The notes below the pieces were generated by a model. It saw nothing but the letters and a program-made list of their open reading frames with translations, had not been told where the DNA came from and searched no databases. A stretch of DNA of 44,224 nt from Komagataeibacter intermedius TF2 (lineage in GTDB: Bacteria; Pseudomonadota; Alphaproteobacteria; Acetobacterales; Acetobacteraceae), in contig NZ_BANF01000041.1 in the NCBI RefSeq assembly GCF_000964425.1, positions 1 through 44,224 of the forward strand, written 5' to 3'. The translations under genes were made by a program, and so were the position numbers. Shown one piece after another: positions 26,211 through 34,791 of this stretch. The first letter of the stretch is position 1; each line of letters begins with the position of its first letter.

Positions 26211-27176
26211 ATGATGACGCGCAGAATCCCATCCCACCGTTCCGTCTGGCCTGTAGCAGCGCTGGCGCTGCTGACAGCCATTTTCCTGTTCCCGGCCAGA
26301 GGACGTGCCGCTGATGAACTGATCGTGGCTGACCAGAAGGGCCAGCAGAGGGCGCTGATGGACGCATCGGGGGCATCGGCGAACCTGCCCTATTCCATCA
26401 AATGGGTGGATTTCGAAGCTGCCGCGCCCCTGCTGCAGGCTCTGGCCGCCGGTGCCGTTGATACCGGAATTGCAGGGGACGGACCGTTCATATTCGCGTG
26501 GGGCGCAGGTGTCCCGATCAAGGCGGCGTACATCATTCCCCCGCGTGGTGCCGGCAAGGCGACGGCGATTGTCGTCGCCCAGGATTCACCCATTACGACG
26601 CCTGCGCAACTGTCCGGCAAGCGCATTGCAACCGGACGCGGTTCAATCGGCCATCTGCTTCTGCTGCGCCTGCTGGCCACCGGCGCCATTCCGCCCCCTG
26701 CGCCACAGATCGTATTCCTGCTGCCCGCACAGGCCAAGGCGGCGCTGGATACGGGCCGCGTCGATGCGTGGTCAACATGGGAACCCTATGTGTCGCTGGA
26801 AGTCGTGGGGCATCACGGCCATATCGTTGTCGATGCAGCGGGGCTTATGCCCAACAACAGCGTGTTCGTGGCCAGCGATGCGGCACTTGCCACCAAGCGC
26901 ACGCAGATCGAGGATTTCTACAGGCGCGTTACGGCAGCCTATGAATGGGGCATGACGCATCAGGACCAGTACGCCCGGATCCTTGCGCACCAGACGGGAA
27001 TGCCACAGGACGTAGCGAATGCCGTGGCGGAAAAACTGATCGCAGCGCCGGTTCCCGTGTCACGGGATGTCATCAGGGCGGAACAGGTGACGCTCGATAC
27101 TTATAAGCAGGCAGGGCTTGTCCATCCCACGACGTCGTTCGAAAACGCATTCGATCTGAACGGTGAAGCGCCCTAG
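26211..27176 (+). CDS. ssuA: Aliphatic sulfonate-binding periplasmic protein
   Basis: About 321 residues. From ATG 26211 (or the next codon, 26214) there is a signal peptide: basic TRRIPSHRS, a hydrophobic core, and a likely cleavage after GRAADE. The mature part has the SsuA/TauA (NMT1/THI5-like) pattern: LIVADQKGQQRALMDASG, IKWVDFEAAAPLLQALAAGAVD, a KRIATGRGSIGHLLLLRLL helix, and DAWSTWEPYVSLE. A frame from TTG 26175 exists but is unlikely. It is divergent from ssuC. Confidence 0.9.
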   Translation: MMTRRIPSHRSVWPVAALALLTAIFLFPARGRAADELIVADQKGQQRALMDASGASANLPYSIKWVDFEAAAPLLQALAAGAVDTGIAGDGPFIFAWGAGVPIKAAYIIPPRGAGKATAIVVAQDSPITTPAQLSGKRIATGRGSIGHLLLLRLLATGAIPPPAPQIVFLLPAQAKAALDTGRVDAWSTWEPYVSLEVVGHHGHIVVDAAGLMPNNSVFVASDAALATKRTQIEDFYRRVTAAYEWGMTHQDQYARILAHQTGMPQDVANAVAEKLIAAPVPVSRDVIRAEQVTLDTYKQAGLVHPTTSFENAFDLNGEAP

Positions 27177-27312
27177 CAGCCTGTCGGGTTGGGGTACCCT
27201 GTGAAGCGGCGAGGTTATAAGGTGACGTGATGAGCAGCTTCATCCCGTTTAAGACCGGCCTCAGCCATATCTTCTGCCGCCTGATCTGAAGTCGTGACTT
27301 CCGGCTGACAAT
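27177..27312. other. Spacer after ssuA
   Basis: Short spacer between ssuA and the transposase remnant; nothing recognised in it. Confidence 0.4.
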
Positions 27313-27660
27313 ATGGCGCATTTCGTTGTTGCCGCCGTTGAGCGGGTTCCGATGAATGTATTTTCCGTGCCGGTGCACACGGGTGGCAAGGCGCGGTATC
27401 ATCCGCGCCTGATGCGCGCACTTCTGATCTTCAGCTATGCAAACAGGATTTTTTTGTCACGCCGGATCAAGCGGGCGACATATCGTGATATCGGCATACG
27501 CTTCATGGCGGCGAACCTACATTGACACAGGTCCTGCTTCTGGCGCGCGAAACGCTGAAAGCGAAGCTGGATGAAGCCTGCGCCCGGCTGGAGGCTGATG
27601 GTATCCATGCCTTCACCGCTGGCCGCTCCCACTCCCTACGTCAAGAAAAACCGGTAATGG
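27313..27660 (+). pseudogene. IS1182-family transposase remnant
   Basis: The plus strand encodes HFVVAAVERVPMNVF, then GGKARYHPRLMRALLIFSYA and RRIKRATYRDIGIRFMAANL, the N-terminal region of IS1182-like transposases. A stop follows at 27523-27525. A shifted frame then continues with LTQVLLLARE fused directly to TLKAKLDEACARLEADG, parts that are well separated in complete transposases, so there is an internal deletion. No DDE catalytic core or terminal repeats were found. The last part to 27829 has nothing recognisable. Confidence 0.8.
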
Positions 27661-27829
27661 GCCGCACAATCTTAAGATTTCCAGCCTCAGTCTGATTGTC
27701 ATGAAAGATATGAGCAGTAAGGGCAAGAACGATGACTACCGTGTCAGTTTCTTTTGGAAATGCCCATGGCATGTTGCCCGTTCGATGGGGAGGGCCGTCG
27801 AACAGACATGCTGTCCAGAGTCAAAAAAG

Positions 27830-29176
27830 TCAGCCGACCAGACTGAAGGATGAGGGACGCATCTCTTTTCTTTCTAACGCCCTTAGCTTCATCTCAGCCA
27901 TATCCCTGTAATGAATGCGCTGGAGCTCCGGAACAAGAGAACCCCCTGTTGCCCAGATAACATGTGTCGCGTGATCTGGAACGATCTGATGTGTCTTCAG
28001 ATATTCCCGCCCTGCTTCGGTTTCATTAAGCCACATTGGTCCGCGCAGTCCGGCCGCTGCAGATGGCTCCAGTAAAAATCCCAGATATTTTTCTACAAGG
28101 GCCATATTTTCATATAATTCGTCATCGGAAACCGTAAATACACCTGCCAGCATGTCCTGAATGTGACGCGCGACAAGCAACGACGCCTGTCCGACAGCAA
28201 GTCCATCGGCTTCCGTTTTGTTATCCAGTCCGATTTCCGAAACGGAAACTGGCCCCGTTTGTCCAGAACATAACTGGAGCAGCATACAAGGTGACGCAAC
28301 CGGTTCGGCAAAAAAGCAGTGCACGTCTGGGCCAAAAATCGCTTTCAGCCCGACCGTAATCCCCCCAGGTGCACCGCCTACCCCGCATGGTAGATAAACC
28401 AGCAACGGCGTCTGGCTATTCACCTTGCGACCGGCCGCATGCAATTGCATTTTCAGTTCCAGCGCTGCGGTTGCATAGCCGTAAAACAAAAGGGCGGATG
28501 CTTCATCGTCGACAAAGTAGTCGGACTCCTTCATGAGCGAACGCGCTGTCGCAACTGCGGTGGAATAGTCCCCCTGATGTTCAACGACAGCCACGCCCCG
28601 CGCCAGAAGACGATCTTTTTTCCATTGCCTGGCATCGGCAGACATATGGACTTCCGATCTGAACCCAAGGGCAGCCGACAGGGTACCGATTGCAAGGCCC
28701 AGATTTCCAGTGCTGCCTACAAGGATCTTATGTGCGGAAAAAAGTTCTCTGGCCGCCTCTCCTGCCAGAGAACGCCTGTCAGAGGCGGGATTGATGATGC
28801 CATGATCAAGCGCGAGTTTTTCGGCATAGGCGAGAACCTCATGAAATCCACCCCGCGCCTTGATCGAACCTGCGACCGGAAGCAGGTCGTCACGTTTGAT
28901 GAACCACGCGCCTGGTGCGGTTACAGGCGAACATGCAGCCAGTTTCCCTACCTCGGTCAGGGGAGATTCAATGCGACCATCTGTCGGACCCAACTCGTTG
29001 AAGAGCGCTGCCAGAAGCGGTTCACACCGCCTGAAGCGCGCGCCAGCATCAGCAATTCCAGCTAATATGGACTGGTCAGGGTGGCAGTCGGGAAGCAGGC
29101 ACTCGTTCAGCCAGAGACAACGCTTTTTCGTGCGCAAGCAATCTATAATATGGCTATAATCTTTGCTATTCGTCAT
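27830..29176 (-). CDS. dsdA: D-serine dehydratase (D-serine ammonia-lyase)
   Basis: 448 residues, normal for the PLP-dependent DsdA family. The Schiff-base lysine is Lys106 in PVAGSIKARGG; GSTGNLGLAIG is the phosphate-binding loop; VYLPCGVGGAPGG and CFFAEPVASPCMLL are further family blocks. It converts D-serine to pyruvate and ammonia. The ATG at 29176 has AGG about 9 bases upstream. Codon use and base composition are less GC-rich than the sulfur and pentose-phosphate genes. Together with the transposase remnant downstream, this hints at acquisition by transfer. Confidence 0.93.
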   Translation of the reverse strand: MTNSKDYSHIIDCLRTKKRCLWLNECLLPDCHPDQSILAGIADAGARFRRCEPLLAALFNELGPTDGRIESPLTEVGKLAACSPVTAPGAWFIKRDDLLPVAGSIKARGGFHEVLAYAEKLALDHGIINPASDRRSLAGEAARELFSAHKILVGSTGNLGLAIGTLSAALGFRSEVHMSADARQWKKDRLLARGVAVVEHQGDYSTAVATARSLMKESDYFVDDEASALLFYGYATAALELKMQLHAAGRKVNSQTPLLVYLPCGVGGAPGGITVGLKAIFGPDVHCFFAEPVASPCMLLQLCSGQTGPVSVSEIGLDNKTEADGLAVGQASLLVARHIQDMLAGVFTVSDDELYENMALVEKYLGFLLEPSAAAGLRGPMWLNETEAGREYLKTHQIVPDHATHVIWATGGSLVPELQRIHYRDMAEMKLRALERKEMRPSSFSLVG

Positions 29177-29260
29177 TTCACGCGGCCTGAATGATGCGGT
29201 TCTGGCGGCGATGTGTAGCGCGTCGTGGCATTACGTGGAAACGATATATTCTAATTGATG

Positions 29261-29277
29261 CATTAGTGGAGCTAATG
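29261..29277. repeat. Inverted repeat over the LysR ribosome site
   Basis: CATTAG-TGGAG-CTAATG is a perfect 6-5-6 inverted repeat. The GGAG in its centre is the ribosome site for the LysR gene, whose ATG is at 29281. It could be a protein-binding site or an RNA hairpin that affects translation. Confidence 0.6.
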
Positions 29278-29280
29278 GAT

Positions 29281-30240
29281 ATGCCTCTGCCCTCAACATC
29301 AGTTCTGGGAGCGCTTCGCAGCTTTCATGTCGTCGCAACGAAGCTATCCTTTACGAAGGCAGCCGCCGATCTGTGCGTAACCCAGGGAGCGGTCAGTCAA
29401 CAGATCAGGTTGCTTGAACAGCATCTTGGACTCAGATTGTTCATACGCTCCGCGCGCACCCTGACATTAACAGGAAAAGGGGAGGCATTGCACAAAGTCA
29501 TGACACGTGTGTTCTCGGATACCGAGGCTATTCTTGAAGAACTACAGACACCCGATGCGCCTCTGCAGATAAGTTGCTCGCCTTCGTTTGCCCTGCATTG
29601 GCTGACGCCCCGTCTTGCAGATTTTAACGCACAGCATCCCCATGTCCCGGTTCGACTTGTTGCGGAGTTTCAGGATCTGGATTGCGAGGAACTTGCACGC
29701 GGCCGTATTGATATCGCCATTCGTTATGATCCCAAAAAATACAATGATGTGGCGGCGGAAGACCTGCTTGATGAGTTTATTATTCCTGTATCGACACCAT
29801 CATTTGCAGAAAAAGCACAGCCACTGGAAATAAGAAATGTCCACCTTCTGCACGATAACGAACCGTGGACGGGCGCCCCTGAATATTGTGAATGGAATGA
29901 CTGGATAGAAGAAAATACGGACGATTACAAATGCACGATTGGCGGATCACAGTTTAACCTGTCCAGTCTCGCGCTGGGATCTGCCCTGAAAAATCAGGGT
30001 ATGGCAATGGGTAGAATGGCCCTGGTGTATGACGACATTCTTTCTGGAAGACTTGTTTTCCCATTTGGCAAGGCGATACCTGCAAGCGCGCGTTATGTCC
30101 TGATCTGCCGTGATGCGGCAGACAGAAGAGTAAGTGTTTTCACGCATTGGTTAAAAACTGAATGTGCCCATTTCCGGCGACAGCGAGACAACATGTTAAA
30201 ATCCATGCCAACAGAAAGCCGTTCATTGAAAAACAGATGA
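29281..30240 (+). CDS. LysR-family regulator next to dsdA (DsdC/GcvA-type)
   Basis: 319 residues with a GcvA-type N-terminus: LGALRSFHVVATKLSFTKAA, then DLCVTQGAVSQQIRLLEQHLG. The effector domain has ISCSPSFALHWLTPRLADF, also typical of the GcvA/DsdC group. ATG 29281 is chosen because GGAG is 9 bases before it; a frame open to 29191 adds 30 residues with no family likeness. Divergence from dsdA, as for E. coli dsdC, suggests D-serine-responsive activation. Composition is lower in G+C than the rest of the window. Confidence 0.88.
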   Translation: MPLPSTSVLGALRSFHVVATKLSFTKAAADLCVTQGAVSQQIRLLEQHLGLRLFIRSARTLTLTGKGEALHKVMTRVFSDTEAILEELQTPDAPLQISCSPSFALHWLTPRLADFNAQHPHVPVRLVAEFQDLDCEELARGRIDIAIRYDPKKYNDVAAEDLLDEFIIPVSTPSFAEKAQPLEIRNVHLLHDNEPWTGAPEYCEWNDWIEENTDDYKCTIGGSQFNLSSLALGSALKNQGMAMGRMALVYDDILSGRLVFPFGKAIPASARYVLICRDAADRRVSVFTHWLKTECAHFRRQRDNMLKSMPTESRSLKNR

Positions 30241-30421
30241 TTGACCTGCCCGCCCGGCAGGGGTACCAGTGCGCGTAAGACAAGATCAAAAAAGTGCTGA
30301 CACCGTAGGAAAACACTACCCACATAAAAGTATTTAAAAATAAATTACCAAATGACTGATATACGCCTGTAGTAGTCCGCCTACTGAATGCCCATCAATG
30401 ACGAAGTTTACCAGATCATGC

Positions 30422-31234
30422 TCACATTGGGTCAGTTGTTCCAACCCGGCAGCGTTGTACATAGGCGCTGGGGCTATATCCGGTGCTTTTTCTAAAGGCC
30501 GCAGCAAACGCGCCCAGACTTTCGTAACCGACTGCGGCGGCGACATCGGTCACACGCTCACGTCGCGCCAGCCTCTCCTGCGCATTAAGAATACGCAGGC
30601 GCTGCCGCCAGACTGAAAACTGCATTCCCGTATCGGCGGTAAAATGCCGAATGAACGACCGCAAAGACATTCCTGCCATATCCGCCCACTCCTGCTGCCC
30701 TCGCGGATCCGCGGGAGTGGCGCTCAGGGCTTCTGCGACCCGCTTTAGCCGGGCATCTTCGGGAAAAGGCAGTGAAACAGAATGACGCGGAATGGACAGG
30801 AATTCGTCCCAGAAGCTTTCGGCCAGCCTTGTAAAGCTGTCCTGCCATGCTGCCCCTTTGGCATTTTGCGACAGACGTTCAACCTGAGCCATCAGTAATC
30901 GCGTGCAGTCCGCCAGAAAAGGCTTGTGTGCAACTGAAGAACATCTCCCAGCAGTAATATACAGACTCCAGCCTGCGATAGCACCATGGGATCGCGCCTC
31001 ATGAACACAGCCAGAAGGCAGCCAGAGAAGCTGTCCCGGCCCGATCAGCCAGTAAGAATTTTGGATCGTCACGGCCATAACACCACTTTCCACGACGAAT
31101 ATCTGTCCTCTTCCGTGAACATGCAGCTCAGTGGTGCGGCGGTTCGTCTGTCTTACGGGACTTCCAGATAGCCAGGGAGCGCCACATGACGGAGCAGTAT
31201 CTTCTGATAAAAAGCAAAACGGTTTGGCGTGCAT
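30422..31234 (-). CDS. AraC-family regulator with N-terminal cupin domain
   Basis: 270 residues. Residues about 30-100 form a cupin-like sensor (TELHVHGRGQIFVVESGV, PGQLLWLPSGCVHEA). The C-terminus has two helix-turn-helix units: ADMAGMSLRSFIRHFTADTG and VTDVAAAVGYESLGAFAAAFRKSTGYSPSAY. It is divergent from a SnoaL-like gene with about 93 bases between them, which may be its target. The effector is unknown. Confidence 0.88.
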   Translation of the reverse strand: MHAKPFCFLSEDTAPSCGAPWLSGSPVRQTNRRTTELHVHGRGQIFVVESGVMAVTIQNSYWLIGPGQLLWLPSGCVHEARSHGAIAGWSLYITAGRCSSVAHKPFLADCTRLLMAQVERLSQNAKGAAWQDSFTRLAESFWDEFLSIPRHSVSLPFPEDARLKRVAEALSATPADPRGQQEWADMAGMSLRSFIRHFTADTGMQFSVWRQRLRILNAQERLARRERVTDVAAAVGYESLGAFAAAFRKSTGYSPSAYVQRCRVGTTDPM

Positions 31235-31327
31235 GAGTCGAATTATGGCCGACTATCGGCAGAATGCCAAAAGTATTTCCTTTAAAATCTTCTGGTCCAC
31301 TCAATCCACAAGATTATAAGGGGTTCC

Positions 31328-31723
31328 ATGTCTTCCATACATCACGAGCAGATCATCCGGGAAATGTTCGCCACATTCACGGATTTTGGTTCAACTCCGG
31401 ATAGGCTGCTTGATTTCATGACGCCGGACTATCGACAGTTTGTCGATGGACGTGAAATGACGTTGGGCGACTTCCAGGCCCACACACACGCCTTACGCAA
31501 CACTCTTGCTGCATTGGAAATAGATATTCAGCATGTCGTATGTGAAGACGATAAAGCAGCCACCGTTCACATGGCCCGTGCAACACATCGTTCCGGCGAG
31601 CAAAGTCTGATCAAGGTCGTTGCCTTTTATCAGTTTCGAAAAGGGCGCATCTGCCTTGTGGATGAACTGACGCACGTTCTCGAAGGGAGTGGAAGCGATC
31701 GGATGCTTGGGGCGCTACAATGA
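31328..31723 (+). CDS. SnoaL-like / NTF2-fold protein
   Basis: 131 residues with the cone-shaped alpha+beta-barrel pattern of the SnoaL/NTF2 superfamily: an N-terminal helix, FMTPDYRQFVDGREMTLGDFQAHTHALR, and C-terminal strands (KVVAFYQFRKGRICLVDEL). A strong AAGGGG precedes the ATG. Proteins of this fold act as isomerases, hydrolases or binding proteins for small molecules, often in aromatic or polyketide metabolism. The activity is not deducible. It is divergent from the AraC gene. Confidence 0.75.
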   Translation: MSSIHHEQIIREMFATFTDFGSTPDRLLDFMTPDYRQFVDGREMTLGDFQAHTHALRNTLAALEIDIQHVVCEDDKAATVHMARATHRSGEQSLIKVVAFYQFRKGRICLVDELTHVLEGSGSDRMLGALQ

Positions 31724-32152
31724 GAGAACCCAGTCAAGACGAGTAGATGTTCTTTTTTCAGATGTAGAGTGTCCGCCTTCAAAGGGGTCTATCCTGAATT
31801 TGGCAGAAAATTTGGACTCGGATCCGGAAGGATGACTCAAGCCGTTTCTGGCTGCGCTGGGTCATAAAATGCAGGGAGCGATGTGTACGGCTTATATTGC
31901 AGGACGAGTTGTCCCCAGTGGTCGCAAAACCGTACGCCTCATGACTGTCTGCTCCCCTTGACCATCATTCACCCCCGCGATCCAGCCGCCAGAGCGCCTT
32001 CCGCCCTGTGAATGGGAGCGTTATCAAAAGACGGTTTATGCCAGCCTGTTTTACGACTGCAGCAGGATACCACGACCGTTCCCGGCCGTGCAGGAAACCG
32101 GTTCACTTACGCTCCCCCTGTCCGGGCAATCAGTTATCCGAATGGAAAGGAT
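31724..32152. other. Gap holding a transposase fragment
   Basis: No intact gene. The recognisable part is the IS701-like fragment at 31823-31960. The following 190 bases up to the amidase stop code for nothing I recognise. Confidence 0.5.
31823..31960 (+). pseudogene. IS701-like transposase, N-terminal fragment
   Basis: The plus strand reads LKPFLAALGHKMQGAMCTAY and IAGRVVPSGRKTVRLM before a TGA at about 31960. This is the conserved start of IS701-type transposases (R/KPFL-ALGHKARR--C-AY--GL--PGDRKSV). An in-frame stop precedes it, where the family has an acidic/aromatic stretch. No further part of the transposase is present here; a C-terminal part of the same family occurs at 43663-44030 on the other strand. 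Confidence 0.75.
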
Positions 32153-33553
32153 CTATGCCGCAGCCCCATTCTGTCCAGCCCTGAGCAGGCCTTCAATCTG
32201 CGCGGCGATCTGGAACAGTGCATCATCGTGCATCCGTTTTCCCACAATCATCAATCCTACAGGGGCTTCCCCTTCGTCATGGCAGGGCAGACTGATGGCA
32301 CATCGATCCAGAAAATTTACAATCGTCGCGTTCCGCAAAAGAAGCAGATTAGTATTCGCATACACGTCATCATCATCAAGATCGTCCATACGGGGTGCCA
32401 CAATCGGAACAGTAGGCAGGATAATGGCGTCATACTCATTCAGCATGACGTCAGCACGATCAATCATCTGCTGGCGTTGCTGTATCAGTTCAATGTAATC
32501 AACTGCACTCTGCTCAAGCCCGCGCAAAATACGGCGAAGTACGAACAGGTCATACTGCTCTTTTTTCGCGGCAATCAGATGCTGGTGCCAGGCAAGGGAT
32601 TCTGGCGCGGGGAAACCACCCTTTGCATTGATCCCGGGCAGGCGGTCCAGATCCGGGAAAAAGCAGTCCACCAGTTGTACGCCAGCCTTTCCCAGTCGAC
32701 GCAAGGTTTTCTCCCAAATGGAAATGACCGTACTATCTGCCCCCCGCATAACATATTCTTCCTGCATGATACCCAGTGTGAGTTGCCGGTCCTGCCTACC
32801 ATCTGGAAGTTGCGACATCGAAATATCATGACCTGCCATGACCCGATCAGCGGCCCAGCATCCCGCCACACTGCCCGCTATGGATCCTATCGAATCCAGT
32901 GTTGTCGATAATGGTATGATATGCGTGGTCGGAATACGACGCGCTGTAGGTTTATAACCAACCATTCCGGTCAGGGCTGCGGGAATACGGCATGATCCTC
33001 CCGTATCACTTCCTATGCCAATGCAGGCCATACCATCACTGACGGAAATGGCAGCACCCGAAGATGAACCGCCGGGCACATGCCTGCGCTCACGTTGCCA
33101 CGGATTGGCTGGCGTATCGAAATGGGGATTTATGCCGACGCCGGAAAACGCGAATTCTGTCATGGTGGTGCGACCGATACTGATCATGCCAGACTGTTTG
33201 AGTCGCAATATGGCAGGCGCATCAGACCGAGCCGCAGGCGCATCGGCCAATACGGTAGATCCGGCCTGCGTGACCGAACCGGCTTCATCAAACAGGTCCT
33301 TTACAGAAAAAGGAATCCCGGCAAAAAGCGGCAGCGTCCGTCCGGCCTGCCGCAGCCGGTCTGTTTCATCGGCGGCCCGCCTTGCCGCGCCAGCATGGCA
33401 TTGCATGAAGGTACGGGCTCCCTCGCCCGCCGGATCCGCAATGCGTTCCAGGCATCTTTCAACCAGTTCCCGGCTTGATATCTCACCCGTTTCAAGCTGC
33501 CGTCCGGCATGAAGAAAATCAATAACAGTATTCATGTAATCCAACCCCGTCAT
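32153..33553 (-). CDS. Amidase signature-family amidase
   Basis: 466 residues. The Ser-cisSer-Lys centre is visible: Lys85 in GIPFSVKDLFD, the serine cluster PGGSSSGAAIS (163-165), and the nucleophile Ser187 in GSDTGGSCRIPAA. The family hydrolyses amides; substrates range from indole acetamide to peptide amides. It is the last gene of the porin-Liv transporter operon (25 bases after the binding-protein gene), so it should act on the imported compound, perhaps as the first step. The start may be ATG 33553 or ATG 33535. A GatA role is unlikely, as GatB and GatC are absent. Confidence 0.88.
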   Translation of the reverse strand: MTGLDYMNTVIDFLHAGRQLETGEISSRELVERCLERIADPAGEGARTFMQCHAGAARRAADETDRLRQAGRTLPLFAGIPFSVKDLFDEAGSVTQAGSTVLADAPAARSDAPAILRLKQSGMISIGRTTMTEFAFSGVGINPHFDTPANPWQRERRHVPGGSSSGAAISVSDGMACIGIGSDTGGSCRIPAALTGMVGYKPTARRIPTTHIIPLSTTLDSIGSIAGSVAGCWAADRVMAGHDISMSQLPDGRQDRQLTLGIMQEEYVMRGADSTVISIWEKTLRRLGKAGVQLVDCFFPDLDRLPGINAKGGFPAPESLAWHQHLIAAKKEQYDLFVLRRILRGLEQSAVDYIELIQQRQQMIDRADVMLNEYDAIILPTVPIVAPRMDDLDDDDVYANTNLLLLRNATIVNFLDRCAISLPCHDEGEAPVGLMIVGKRMHDDALFQIAAQIEGLLRAGQNGAAA

Positions 33554-33578
33554 CCATCAATAATGAATATACTGAATG

Positions 33579-34745
33579 TTACGGCGTGCCTGCGGGCAGA
33601 AGTTTCCATGCCCCATCATAAATTTCGAGCACATAAACGGGTTTTATGGCATCGTGCTCGGCATTGATCGTGATATTTCCCTCAAGAGCCGGAAAATCAG
33701 AGATCTTGGCCAATGCATCACGCATAGCGGTTCTTTCTTCCGCCAGGTGTGCTTTATCGCCCGTCAACCGGCCCTGCTTCATGGCCTGTGCATACAGGTA
33801 GACAATATCATACGCGACGGCATCCATCTGGTTGGGAACCGTGCGGGTCATACCGACCGCATGGGCCCTGCTGGAAAATTCCTGGGCAAAAGACCGGGTC
33901 CGTTCGTCATGCTGGGCATAAAAAGTCGTGCCAATTGTCAGGTTTTCCCCATTCCCCTGCAGGCGCGCGGGCAGTTCCGGGTCTGCAACGGTAGTGCCGC
34001 CAACAATACGTGCATCTACGCCCTGCCGCTTCATTTCACGTGCAAGGTTGATGGCGACTTCGGGCGGCGTACCCAGCGCCAGCAGATCGGGATGCATCTC
34101 CTTTAATTGCGAAACCTGCGATGAAAGGTCAAAGGCCGCGAGCTGGAAATCAATCGAGCCTTTCATCTCCACACCGTATTTATGAAACACCTGCGGCAGA
34201 ACGGTCGTACCCATTGTCTTGGAAACAACATCATCCGTTGCATAAGCCACGGCGCCTGTTGCCATAGGCAGATGGGCAGTCCTGAGTGCCGCCATGACCT
34301 GATCGACCACGATACCTTCATCTGTCGTGTTGCGGAATGCAAAGCTGTAGCTTTTTGCCAGTCCGGGAGCCGAGGACGCAATCGCCATTTCTGCTATGCC
34401 CAGCCGCTCACCTGTCGGGAAGGCGGTCCTGACCTCGCTGGAGGAAAAAGGGCCGATCACGGCAAGCGCCTGGTTATCCTGTGCCAGTTGCCGCACGCCC
34501 AATGCAGCCTGCCGGGCATCGCCCGCCGTATCAAAGGTAATAACCCGCAGATTATGGCCATTTACGCCGCCACTGGCGTTTATTTGTTCCACCGCCATGT
34601 CAACTGCAATCCCATTCGTGCGGGACAGGCTGGCAAATGGCCCGCTATGAGCTGTCAAAAAGCCTAGGGTCAGGTCATCTGCCCCATGGGCAGCCAGAGG
34701 CATGCAGCCAAACATGACGGCACAGGTCAGTGTTAATGCTTTCAT
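33579..34745 (-). CDS. Branched-chain-amino-acid-type ABC transporter substrate-binding protein
   Basis: 388 residues, periplasmic. ATG 34745 is preceded by AAGGA 8 bases away and starts a signal peptide (KALTLTCAVMFGCMPLAAHG). The mature protein is a Leu/Ile/Val-binding-protein (type I periplasmic) fold: TLGFLTAHSGPFASLSRTNG, AVEQINASGGVNGH, IGPFSSSEVRTAFP, and AYDIVYLYAQAMKQ. Members of this family bind amino acids but also aromatic acids and amides. It is placed last of the transporter genes and before the amidase. The upstream open frame to 34976 is not used. Confidence 0.9.
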   Translation of the reverse strand: MKALTLTCAVMFGCMPLAAHGADDLTLGFLTAHSGPFASLSRTNGIAVDMAVEQINASGGVNGHNLRVITFDTAGDARQAALGVRQLAQDNQALAVIGPFSSSEVRTAFPTGERLGIAEMAIASSAPGLAKSYSFAFRNTTDEGIVVDQVMAALRTAHLPMATGAVAYATDDVVSKTMGTTVLPQVFHKYGVEMKGSIDFQLAAFDLSSQVSQLKEMHPDLLALGTPPEVAINLAREMKRQGVDARIVGGTTVADPELPARLQGNGENLTIGTTFYAQHDERTRSFAQEFSSRAHAVGMTRTVPNQMDAVAYDIVYLYAQAMKQGRLTGDKAHLAEERTAMRDALAKISDFPALEGNITINAEHDAIKPVYVLEIYDGAWKLLPAGTP

Positions 34746-34791
34746 TCTGTTTTCCTTCCAGGTCAGATTGACAGGCATTTCTTGCGCAGGT

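Noticed and set aside
32153-33553. Amidase as GatA of the tRNA amidotransferase
   Set aside because: GatB and GatC are absent and the gene sits in a transporter operon.
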